Shown here piece after piece: positions 22,985 through 33,195 of a DNA stretch of 64,000 nt. The notes under the pieces were generated by a model, which was given only the letters and a program-made list of their open reading frames with translations, had not been told where the DNA came from and did not search any database. Each line of letters starts with the position of its first letter. The stretch's first letter is position 1. The stretch lies in contig CM073891.1 of assembly GCA_037176705.1 (NCBI GenBank), positions 48,548,571-48,612,570 of the forward strand. Reading direction: 5' to 3'. The stretch is from Molossus alvarezi. Taxonomy: Eukaryota > Chordata > Mammalia > Chiroptera > Molossidae. Position numbers and translations under genes: made by a program.

Positions 22985-23580
22985 GCATATTAGTTTATAT
23001 TGATGTGTATAAAATTACCTGAAATTTAGTGACTTGAAACAACACAAATTTATCATCTCACAGTTCCTGGAGGTCAGAAGTCCGTAACTGGGTTCTCTGC
23101 TCAATCCTCACATGTTGGATATCAAGGTGTTAGCTGGGCTGCACTCTCATTTATAGCCTGGGGTCCAGTCCTCTTCCAAGCTCATTCAGGTTGTTGGCAG
23201 AATTCAGTTCCTTGTGGCTATAGAACTGAGGTAACTCAGCTACTAATAGTCTCCAGCCATTAATGGCCATGTGACCCTCTCCAAAATATGCGAGTTTGCC
23301 TTTTGCAAGCCAATTTGTAAACACTGGCTCCTGTTTCTTACTTTTTTAAGAGCTTAACTTATTAGGTCAGGGTAATCTCCATTCTGATTAACTCAGTCAA
23401 CTGATTAAAAAGTTACTACATCTGCAAAACACCTTTTGCCATACAGGGTAATATAACAAAGGAAGTGATAACAACCTCATTCACAAGTCCAGTTTGCACT
23501 CAGGGGGAGAGGGCTAACCAAGGCAAGTGCACCAGGGGGCAGGAATCCTAGGGACAATTTTTAAATTATTCCTACCACAG
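22985..23580 (-). mobile_element. MLT1-like MaLR LTR, antisense
   Basis: On the plus strand starts with the 'tagtttatattgatgtgtat ... acttgaaacaacacaaattt' region and contains 'tctcacagttcctggaggtc', ending 'ggcaggaatcctaggg ... attcctaccacag', the antisense order of a diverged MLT1-type LTR. Confidence 0.65.
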
Positions 23581-24684
23581 GTGGATTGGTATTCAAGCTA
23601 CACATGCTAACTATACATGCAACTTTTCTAGAACAGGTACATTTATTTCCTTATTGAAAATAACACCCTTTCAGCCTTTGCATTGAGGCTCTGAAATGCA
23701 TACCCTACATGCCCCATCTAAACAAACTCATAAAACCATTACCTTTAAAGCTAAGAATAACCCTGAGTCAATACAGGATTTACTTTCTAATCATTTGGGC
23801 TGACTGGCTTGTTGGGTACTTTGAATACATACATAATGACTTAATGCAATCCTACTCCTGAAAACCTGAGGCTACTCTGGCAGTTAAAGTCATATATTTT
23901 AAATGTTTTGGCATTTTTAATTTGATAGTTGTTCACTATGACATAGATTTGTGGTAAAATAAAAATACTGTCAAATATAGCAGTCATTGTCTCTCTAGAT
24001 AAAAGGCAAATTGTATCTAAACCCTATATTAAAGTGATAGAGAATAGTCATTTGCAGCTGAACAAATATTCTGGATTGAAGTAAAAAAAAAAAAGCCAGT
24101 TTATTTACATTTCCTTCATTTTCTTTCACTATAGGATCTCTATGTTGGGTATAAATAATATCTGAGTATAAGCACAATGATAACTTAAATGAAATAAAAA
24201 ATAGCCTCACCAATACCTGGTGGGAGGTAGAAGACCCCACTAGTCCTGCTTATCAACAGCAGACATTTACTGGCTCCTGGGTGTGAGGCATACATCAGAT
24301 TCCATACCACACTACTTGATATCAACTGTTTAAATCCACTTCCACTTCTGTCTGTTTCAACCCGTGTTATTATCATGTTTTCTGCCCTTTAACCTCAAAT
24401 TTTCACTTTTTTTTTATATATTTTACATCATCTCTATTCACCATAACCAATCCTGTTGATAGACTTATTTTATACCCATCACACTATTCCCTTAACTTTC
24501 ATTTTCCTGGAACTGTTATAAAGAACCAAGTATTATGGTATGTTATACAATGTATTAGCTTTCTCACACTGAATGAGATTTTCTGTCTAAAATTACTATC
24601 TGTTCTAAATTTTCACATATACACAACTGCTAGATTAACATTATCAAATTCGTAACAGAAGTTAATGTTTTCTGCATGTCATAT
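23581..24684. other. unique AT-rich DNA
   Basis: No gene or repeat recognised; short frames near 23995 and 24185 have no domain. Confidence 0.45.
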
Positions 24685-24867
24685 TTGAGTATCATTTGAC
24701 AGGTTCTCTTCTAATTACTTTATATGCCTTATATAATTTAAACCTTGCAACAAACAAGTTGAACTCTTATTATCTTCATTTTTTAGAAGAAGAAACTAAA
24801 TAAAACAAATGCCAAGGAAGTTTCCTAAGGGAAAGCCAGGTATCTGAATCCAAAGCTACTTCTTATA
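24685..24867 (-). repeat. MIR, antisense
   Basis: Phrases 'gacaggttctcttctaatta', 'aatttaaaccttgcaacaa', 'ttattatcttcattttttag' and 'gccaggtatctgaatccaaa' in the order of reverse-complement MIR. Confidence 0.7.
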
Positions 24868-24879
24868 ATAACTAGTGTA

Positions 24880-25131
24880 GCTCTGGCCAGTGTTGCTCAG
24901 TGGTTAGAGTGTTGGCCCATGCACCAAAGGCTTGTGGGTTCAATTTCTGGTCAAAGGCAGGTACCTGGGTTGCAGATTTGATCCCCGGAGTCAACCAATC
25001 AATGTGTCTCTCTCCATCAATGTTTCTCTCTCTGTCTTTCTGTCTCTCTCCTTACCTCCCTTCCATTCTCTCTAAAAATCAATGAAAAAAAACATCCTCA
25101 GGTGAAGATTAACTAAAAAAAATATTTAAAA
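24880..25131 (+). mobile_element. Ves SINE
   Basis: Inserted at the edge of the MIR. Head ctctggccagtgttgctcag; tail atcctcaggtgaagatt. Flanked by ataactagtgta (24868-24879) and ataactaatgta (25132-25143). Confidence 0.93.
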
Positions 25132-25199
25132 ATAACTAATGTATTGTCTTCCCATGTAAATTAACAACCTGGACTCATGCCCATTACCCATAAAGGTAA

Positions 25200-25640
25200 C
25201 TCCCAATGCTTCAACCAATAACTCAAATCTGCTCTTTTAATCCCTGAAACTGAATGGATCACTCCCATCATTGTACATTTCCTGTAATTTGGAATGCCTT
25301 CTCTCCCCCCCTATTTAATGTGATTTATCTTTCAAGATGATCTTAGGTTCTGACCTTTCCATGAAATCCTATCTGACCCAGGTAACTGTGGTATCCCCCT
25401 CCTTCAAACTTCTTGAACATCTATCTCATTATTGCACTGTAAAATGTCTTTTTACACTGTGGATATTTGACTTATTTGACTGTACTGTGTGACATTTGTG
25501 TTACTGAGACAATACACATTATGGACTTTGCCTGATACTCTCTTTTGCTTCATAGCATATAGGGTAATACCTTACATTAGGAAAGTGCTTTGCAGAGAGT
25601 GGGCCCTCACTGAATACAAACTTATTAAAGAATTTCCATG
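25200..25640 (+). repeat. L2-like LINE fragment
   Basis: 'ttggaatgccttctctccc', 'catgaaatcctatctgaccc' and a 3' part 'agtgctttgcagagagtggg ... cactgaatac' follow the L2 3' end layout. Confidence 0.55.
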
Positions 25641-25959
25641 GGCAAGCTCCTATAATAAAAAGGGTTAGGTATATGGAGATGAATATATATGCTCCCTGAA
25701 AGGACTTCCTTGCTATGAAATAATTTTTAGTCAAATATGAGATAAATATATAAAATTTGTTACATGTTTACAAACACAATAACCACCGCATAAAAGATAC
25801 TGGCATGTACCATCAGAAAGACTCAGGTAAGACTTAGTAAAATTATTTTTGGGTGATAATACATCATATCATGGGACCTGCAAGAAGAAATATGAGACAG
25901 GAAGCAGAGTTTTATGCTTTACGAGTAGTGAATAGACTAGCCTAAAAAGATATTACACA

Positions 25960-26185
25960 GGAAATGAAATACTAGAAATTAATAAAACAATAGATGAAGC
26001 AAAGCATCCTGCGTGGCAGGCTATAGATTTTGGATTCTCTTTGAAATGAAGCATGATTTTGAACACCAGCTCCTAATAAACACAGCATCTTGCCATACAG
26101 AGTTGCTGTTATGATTAAAAAAGATAGTGTTTGTAAAACTCCTAGCATGGGGCCTAGAAAATCACAAATGTTCATCAAAGGATAC
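25960..26185 (+). repeat. MIR-like fragment
   Basis: The right half 'agagttgctgttatgattaa ... ctagcatggggcctag' resembles the MIR 3' half; the left half is weaker. Confidence 0.45.
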
Positions 26186-26510
26186 CTTGTCACTCTTCAC
26201 TGATCAGAATTCTGCTTTATACTGAAAACCTGCCCTGATTCCACAGAATGGGAACAGAACAAGAAGGAAAGGGAGGTAAACTTCCAAGTACTGTTCCCTG
26301 AAAGAAGAGAGGCCCTGCAGCCATGAAGCTCAATACACATTTGTGGGTGCAATAAAAAAATGTTAATTTGTCTTTCCTTTGAGGCCATGGACATTCATGC
26401 TTCCTCAGAGATGTTACAAGGATGGAAAAGGAATAAAAACTATTAATTCTAAGTAGTCTTTCCTTTGTGAGACGTCAACATAATTGAAGCCATTATAAAA
26501 TACAGCTAGA

Positions 26511-26769
26511 GCCCTGGGTGTTTTGGCCCAGCGGTTAGAGTGTTGGCCCAAGGACCAAAGAGTCACAGGTTCAATTCTGGTCAAGGGCAGGTCCTCAGTA
26601 GTGGTTTGGTCCCTAGCCCTGGTCAGGTTCATGCAGGAGACAACCAATCGATCACTCTCTCTCTCTCTCTCATATCAATGTTTTTCTCTCTATCTTTCTC
26701 ACACTTTATCTGAAGATAAATAAAAAAATATCTTTGGGTAAGAATTTAAAAATAATTAATTAATTAATT
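26511..26769 (+). mobile_element. Ves SINE with perfect duplication
   Basis: Head gccctgggtgttttggcc; CT-rich middle; tail extended into an AATT repeat (26750-26770). Flanked by a perfect 14-bp duplication aaaatacagctaga at 26497-26510 and 26770-26783. Confidence 0.96.
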
Positions 26770-26783
26770 AAAATACAGCTAGA

Positions 26784-28588
26784 GCAGCCATTCCAGAGGA
26801 GCTGCCTTGGATGACTTACTACCTGGACTGGGCTAAACCAATATTGTCTTACAAACAAGTGGATGTAAAGATACAGGAATCAGACATCGTGACCACAAGG
26901 ACTGATGAGTATGGACACCTTTATAATCAGTACCAGCCATGTATAGCCAAAGAGGAACCTCGCTCGTTAGCACCAATAAAAATTCCTTTCTTCTATTCAT
27001 GTAATTATTTCCCTTTCTTTTTTCATAAAAACAAAAAAACAAAAATCAAAACAAACCCTTGCTTTCTCAACCCATAATAGATAGCAATTCTTTATCTCAA
27101 ATGCTTGTTGACTCTCATTTTGGCTTTTTAGTTTTAGGCTAACACTTTTAAAGTCACTTTTCCTACCCTAAAGTGAACGAGAAACTTCACAAGGTGAAAG
27201 ATCTGTTCTCTCAGCAACACAGAACATGATTGCCTTGTCCTTTCATCTCAGACATTTCATTTCCTTCACAGGATCATTTTGCATAAACTACCTGGGACAA
27301 TCATCTTTACAAATGCTTATTTCCAAGACAGAAACTAAATGGAAACTAACCAGCTTTGCCCATTTTGAACCTTTTGGTCTTCCAATTTCCTGAGGCAGAC
27401 ACTTCATGAAAAACTTGAAAACTTATTGATCACTCTCCCCTTTCTTGCCAAAAAGGCTTCTAATGGCCACAGTTACCTACATATTTACTCTCTTTTTGTA
27501 TTCTTCTGCTTATTTCCCATAAAGTATTATCTACAAAATTATCTTGCTATAGTTATTCTGCTATATACCTGTGGCTTTTTCTCTACATAACTAATGGAAT
27601 AAAAACTTTCTTAAAAAGGCCAATATCCTAACAGAATTAACGCACAATCTCATACAGTGTTTTTAAACTTTATTTCACTCTAAGAGAACAAAGAACTAAA
27701 CTTGTTTGCTGTTGAAAAAGTTTTTTTCCATTCGGTTTGAAGGTTTTCTAGAGAACATCTTTTTGAAATTCATCTAAAAATAAGTAAAAATGGGGTCTAT
27801 TCCCCAGACTTTACATTGTATGTTGAATAGTCTATAAAGAAAACTAAACTTTTCTCCTGACCCATGAAATATTTTCTTTTCAAGTAAATTTTATTAATAA
27901 AGTATATTATATTAAAGTATAATATATAAAAAGTATATAATATGATGATAAAATGAAGAGATAGAAGTAAACTTAGCCAAAAGTAAATAACAATTGTAAT
28001 TATTTCTATTATAGAACAGAAAAAAAACTAAAAGAAAGTAAGCAAGCTTTCATTTGTCTTTCCTGTACCCCAGATAAATGAACAAATACACAAAAATCAG
28101 AATACCAGTAGTTATAACTGAATTTTATTGAAAACAATTAGATCACAGTTGTGATAAAATTTAGTCATAAACAGTTATCTCTAACAAAGGTGAAAAAGGG
28201 AGAATTCACTATCTTCATGTAGCTGTTTTTCCATCATATCTTCAGTAGACTATAAAGGATGATTCTGTTTCCTTAAATGTATCCTGCCTGTTGTATTCAT
28301 GTGTCTGGAACAGAACGAATCAACATCATGTTGCTTTGGCTCTTAACATTTTCTTCTGAAGATCTCTGGCCCTTTCATGAAATGCATCTAAAAATAATCA
28401 TATTCTGTGTTGTTTAAGTTCTTGTGAATAAATACAATGTCCTAGTCTTGCAGCTTCTCTTCTATGAAAATTTATTGCTAACCCAATGATTTCTAGCTCT
28501 ACTGATCAAAGAATACATTTTTAAAACTGAAATCCTTCAAGAGTCACTAGGCAAACATTGATAACATAGTCTGAATTGTTACATTCAT
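26784..28588. other. unique AT-rich DNA, 1.8 kb
   Basis: No gene or repeat supported. The 88-codon frame at 26811 ends in a lysine/asparagine-rich stretch from an A-rich run and shows no domain. Confidence 0.45.
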
Positions 28589-28606
28589 ACTGATTTTTAT
28601 TTATTA

Positions 28607-28821
28607 TTTTTTAAAATATGGTTTTTTTGAATTTTTAGAGAGAGAAGATTGGAAAGAGAAAGAAACATCAAACTGAGAGAGAAAGATCTCTCAGCTGCCT
28701 CCTGCACGCTCCCTACTTGGGATGGAGTCTGCAACCCGGCCATGTGTCCTGACCAGGAATTAATCTGGGACCTCTTAGTCCATGGGAAGGTGCTCAATCG
28801 ACTGAGCCACACCAGCTGGGC
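28607..28821 (-). mobile_element. Ves SINE, antisense
   Basis: Minus-strand head gcccagctggtgtggctcag, ending in tttttagagagagaag on the plus strand. Imperfect duplicated flanks ctgatttttatttatta and ctgctttttacttttatta. Confidence 0.9.
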
Positions 28822-29458
28822 CTGCTTTTTACTTTTATTATATTGATTATATTACATTTTAGTCCTTATTGTGTCTTAGCTGTTATATCTACCATAATAT
28901 TTTGTCCATGTTTAAGATCATTTCACTTCTCCAACTCTATTATAGAACTTTAAATAATTGTTCAATGAAAAAAACAACACTATACATGCACAGTATGGAA
29001 GTACACATCTCTAAAATACAAGTTGAAGAAAAAGTCTCAGGACCAAAGACACTAGGCCTTTGTCTATCTATATATTCACATATTTTAATTTATTTTTTAT
29101 TTCCTCAATAGTTAAATGTAGGATAATTTTCATATATTTCTTTTTTAGCATATGAACACCTGTACCTTTATGTTTCTAGTAGATTATGATGATCAAAATA
29201 TCTGTTGAGTTTGTTCATCTTGAATTAGGATTGATGAATAACCAAACGTACTTCACAACCTTGTCAGTTAGACGACGTGTTCTGTCAGCATGCCTCAGTC
29301 AACTCAGCTCTGAGCAACATTTGTTGAGGCAGAATGGAAAATGGAAATAATTGAACCTTAAGTATAAAATGTGGGTTAGAGCACTGCTCTCCACATATGA
29401 GATGAATGAGTAATTTTGTAATCCATTTTCTAATCTTTAAAGTAACAATGTTAATATC
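28822..29458. other. unique AT-rich DNA
   Basis: No gene or repeat recognised. Confidence 0.45.
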
Positions 29459-29477
29459 CACTTCATTAAATTGTTGT

Positions 29478-29716
29478 TTTTTTTTAATCCTCACCTGAGG
29501 ACATTTTTCCATTTTTTGTTCAGGTAGAGTGGGAGGGAGGGAGAGAGAGAGAGAAACATCGACATGAAAGGGACACATCGAGAGGCTGCCACCCGCACAA
29601 CCAAACAGGGCCAGGGACAAACTGCAACCGAGGTACATGCCCTTAGCGGGAACCAAACCCGGGTCTCTCTGGACCGCAGGCCGACGCTCTAACCGCTGAG
29701 CCAAACCGGCCAGGGC
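29478..29716 (-). mobile_element. Ves SINE, antisense, youngest-looking copy
   Basis: Flanked by a perfect 19-bp duplication cacttcattaaattgttgt (29459-29477 and 29717-29735). Body close to the copies at 17263 and 51692, with the cctcacctgagga palindrome at its 3' end. The 144-codon minus frame spanning it is a chance read-through, not a gene. Confidence 0.97.
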
Positions 29717-29735
29717 CACTTCATTAAATTGTTGT

Positions 29736-30597
29736 AGGAGTAAAGAGATTACATGGGCAAAGGCCTAGTGTTCTGAGGACTTCCTAGTCCACAGGCTTCC
29801 TCTTCTTGGCTTCCCACTCTTAATTTACTCAGGTTTGAGAAACGTTCTCTTAAATGTTTATCCATTTATATCGATTCAGTTGGTTGCTTGAGATACTCCT
29901 CAAAATAAATTTTAAAGCAGGGGGTTTATTATTTTTTCTTCTCAACAAATTTACTTTAAAAAAATTTTCCCCTTGTCTTTGTCTGTAGCTGCACCTTTGA
30001 ACTACTTATTGAAATAAACAGAAAGAGTAGAGTAGCAAGAGAAAGTTTATCATTGAGTCTCTGGTTGAAGCCATGGAGAACACCCTCAGTGCAGGGCCCT
30101 CACTCCCACAGCCCCGCTCTGTTCAGCCACCAACTTGCTTTGTGTTAGTTATTAAGGTCCATACCTTTTTTATTTGCCATGATTTGTTTTGCAATGTTTT
30201 CTTTTCTAAGGAGATGCACCATCTTTGTACTTTCCCTTCTGCTCTGACCCAATTCAGTAGGAAGTTGGCCTATCATATTTAGAGTAAAGATTTGTACAAC
30301 GAATCCCTCCTGTGCAAAGAAAGGTCGAAGAAACCAATATGCACAAGCCTTACAAGAAACCCTTCCAGGGTACACTTTACATAGTTTGTATGCATATCTG
30401 ATATCAAGGAGTAGTTCCTTCTATGTTATAATAAAATTACTTTTCGTTTACCTTTAGTTGCTTTTTTAAATAGGTAATATAAGGAGATAATATTTTACAA
30501 GAGATTTATATAAAAACTACTAAGAATTTTTCTTTTAACAATGTAATGTATAAGTCCAAAATTTTAAATTAAGACAATTTCAGCCATGTTTCCAGAC
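29736..30597. other. unique DNA
   Basis: No gene or repeat supported; a short 69-codon frame at 30073 shows no domain. Confidence 0.45.
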
Positions 30598-30599
30598 TA

Positions 30600-30778
30600 C
30601 AGTCGGCCCTTGTTTATCGCGGTTAATCAATTTCAGACTCTACTGTGATAAATGAATTTCCGTGAAGTAGGATTCTCTATTTATATACAGTCACTTCGCC
30701 ACTTCACACTTCGACTTTCACGGCTTCACTCTATTGCGGTTTTTTCAAATGTAGTACAGAAGTGGTGAAGAATGACCG
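30600..30778. mobile_element. mariner/Tigger-like element, deleted copy
   Basis: Same two-part left arm as the copy at 15439: CAGTCGGCCCTTG start (30600), hairpin segment, a second start CAGTCACTTC at 30688, then the CGCGG-type stretch (here TTGCGG). The pentanucleotide array and most of the right arm are missing; it ends ...gaatgaccg. TA flanks both ends (30598-30599, 30779-30780). Confidence 0.78.
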
Positions 30779-31002
30779 TATACAGTCAACCAAAGTAAGA
30801 ATTTCTTCCTAAGGCTAGTCCTTTTCAGATGAAGGAAAGTGACTGGCACCCAAGAATTGTAGATAAGAAGTTGGTAAGAAGAGAAAAATAATGAGAATCT
30901 GCAGTATATCAAAGCGATCAGAGTTGGATCAGTTAAAGGGAAGGTGGAGAAAAGCACCGTTTCTTCAATAAAATGTGTATTTTTCAAGAATTACAAATTT
31001 AT

Positions 31003-31230
31003 TCCCTGGCTTGGCTCAGTGGTTAGAGTGTCAGCCCAAGGACCAAAAAGTCACGGGTTTGATTCCAGTCAAGGGCACATACCTCGGCTGCAGTTCATCC
31101 CTAGTCCTGGTGGGCTCCTGCAGAAGGCAACCAATCGATGTGTCTCTCACATAGATGTTTCTCTCTCTCCTTCACTCGTACTGTATCTGAAGATAAATGG
31201 AAAAATGTCCTCAGATGAGGATTAAAAAAA
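31003..31230 (+). mobile_element. Ves SINE, first of tandem pair
   Basis: Head tccctggcttggctcagtgg (a few bases deleted in the head), B-box-like ggtttgattcc and the tcctcagatgaggat 3' palindrome. The next SINE is inserted at its A-rich tail. Confidence 0.92.
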
Positions 31231-31240
31231 AAAAATTCTC

Positions 31241-31511
31241 GCCCTGGCTCGTTTGGGTCAGTGGTTAGAGTGTTGGCCTGTGGTCCCGAGAGACCTGGGT
31301 TTGGTTCCTGCTAGGGGCATGTACCACAGTTGCAGTTTGTCCCAGGCCCTGGTTGGGTCGTGTGGGTGGCAGCACATTTCCCAATCCTAAATCACTCGAT
31401 GTGTCCCTTTCACATCGATGTTTCTCTCTCTCTCTCCCTCTCTTTCCCTTCCACTTTATCTGAACAAAAAAAGGAAAAAATGGAAAAATGTCCTTGGGTG
31501 AGGATAAAAAA
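31241..31511 (+). mobile_element. Ves SINE with internal templated insertion
   Basis: Inserted into the tail of the previous SINE; aaaaattctc is duplicated at 31231-31240 and 31512-31521. Type ggtcc-gagagacc. Positions 31377-31395 region contains 19 extra nucleotides absent from all other copies here, matching sequence at 32494-32519 (see findings). The 87-codon frame running out of it is not a gene. Confidence 0.95.
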
Positions 31512-31527
31512 AAAAATTCTCAAGCCC

Positions 31528-32037
31528 TGTGGTGGTTTTAAAGATATGTTCACCAATACATTGATATTCTTTCCCGCAAGAGGTGAAGCCTAATTCCCAT
31601 CCATTTGAGTGTGGACTGGACTTAGTGATTCACTTCTAAGAAAAGGATACAACACAAGTAATAGAAAGTTACTTCTAAGATTAGGTTATGAAAACAGTAA
31701 GGCTTCCATCTTGGGTGCTCTTTCTGACTATTCTCTGATCGATCATTTTGAGGAAAGTCGTATCAGGAGCCACCCTCTGCAGGAGGACTCCACGCAGTCA
31801 ATAACTAGTCTCCTGCCGCAGTAGCATAGAGCCTGGAAGTAGAGCTTTTAGCCCCAGTTAATTTTCAAAGAATACAGCCAAGGGCAATAGCTTGAGTGCA
31901 CCTCATGAAAGATCTTGATCAAGAACTACCTCACTCCTGCATTATTGATCCACAGGAACTATGTAAAATAATAAATGCCTATTGTTATAAGCAGTAAATT
32001 TTATGATAATTTATTATGCATATACAGGTAAGTAATA
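31528..32037 (+). mobile_element. MLT1-like MaLR LTR, sense
   Basis: Begins TGTGGTGGTTTTAAAGATATG; contains 'gagtgtggactggacttagt' and ends with 'gttataagcagtaaatttta ... tttattatgcatata', the order of an MLT1-type LTR in sense orientation. An AATAAA lies near 31970. The 71-codon frame at 31609 is LTR sequence. Confidence 0.75.
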
Positions 32038-32944
32038 TACACCCTTAACAGTGACAACAGAAACTGAGCCAAGAAAATGGTACTAAAATCAGACCCAAAA
32101 AGTTGGTATTCAGGATTTGTCCTAACATTTCATCATGGAATGTCAACTTTCTGACTCATGAATTACTCAACTCCAATTCTCAAAAAACTAATATTAGTCA
32201 TCATTCTACTCATATATTGAATTACTCAAATGGACAAAGGCAAACATTAATTTTATTAAAACTCATGTTTTAAATTAATTCTAAATAAAATATCTTTAAA
32301 ATTTTCTAAAATATAAAAATATTTACATCTTCTTGTGTCCAGTATTATTTTATTTCCCATGTAATGGTAGTTAAATCTAGAGAACTTTTGCACTTTAAAA
32401 AATGTATTTATTGCACCTGAATACATTTATAAGCTTCAGGAAAAGACTTATTAAAAGTCTTTAAGTGGCTCATTCTTCCAGTAAAAAAACAATAGCACAT
32501 TTTCCAATCCTAAATCACTGTTTTAATCTCAATTATTTTTCCTTATTTCATTCCCTCTATCTTTCTCTTTTCAGAGATATATGGGATAAGAGAGTTTGCT
32601 AGTTGGATGATAATCAAGTGTTGTCCCTAATTAATACATCAGGGATCTCTCTACTATTATTGAAAAGAAGCTTTCCATCCTGAGTATGGGGAAAAAAACA
32701 AAAGCATAAACTATATTTTCTCTCTCATTAAATTAACTTCCAAAGAAATATGTGAGGGTTATAATGATCTTTGTTTGATCACGTTATTTGAAGAGGAGTG
32801 ATTAAAGAAAATACTTCATAAGAATTTTGTTGTTACGGTTTCTTTTAAAGTGCTTAGCAAAAAAAATGAAAAAATTCAGACACATAAAAAAATTTCAATT
32901 ATAGGATACTTAAATACTTATGAAGAATACATATTTCACATTAA
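32038..32944. other. unique AT-rich DNA
   Basis: No gene recognised. It contains 32494-32519, the apparent donor of the insertion in the SINE at 31241-31511. Confidence 0.5.
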
Positions 32945-32961
32945 TAACCTGACTACTTAAA

Positions 32962-33178
32962 TTGCCTAGCTGGTATGATTCAGTGGTTGAGTGTCGACCC
33001 ATGCATCAAGGTTGCTGGTTCGATTCCCGGTCAGGGCGCATGAACAGGCTGTGGGCCCAATCCCCAGTCAGGAGCATGCAGGAGGCGGTCAATCGATGTT
33101 CCCTCTCACCGATGTTACTATCTCCCTCTCTCTTCCTCTCTCTCTAAAAATCAATAAAGAAAAAATATTTTAAAAAAG
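32962..33178 (+). mobile_element. Ves SINE (gttgagtgtcgaccc type)
   Basis: Intact B box ggttcgattcc; tail aaaaatcaataaagaaa. Flanked by a 17-bp duplication taacctgactacttaaa / taacttgactacttaaa (32945-32961, 33179-33195), one difference. Confidence 0.95.
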
Positions 33179-33195
33179 TAACTTGACTACTTAAA

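Noticed and set aside
29285..29719. 144-codon minus-strand frame
   Set aside because: It starts in a Ves SINE head and runs through its CT segment into unique DNA; the same head frames recur in other copies.
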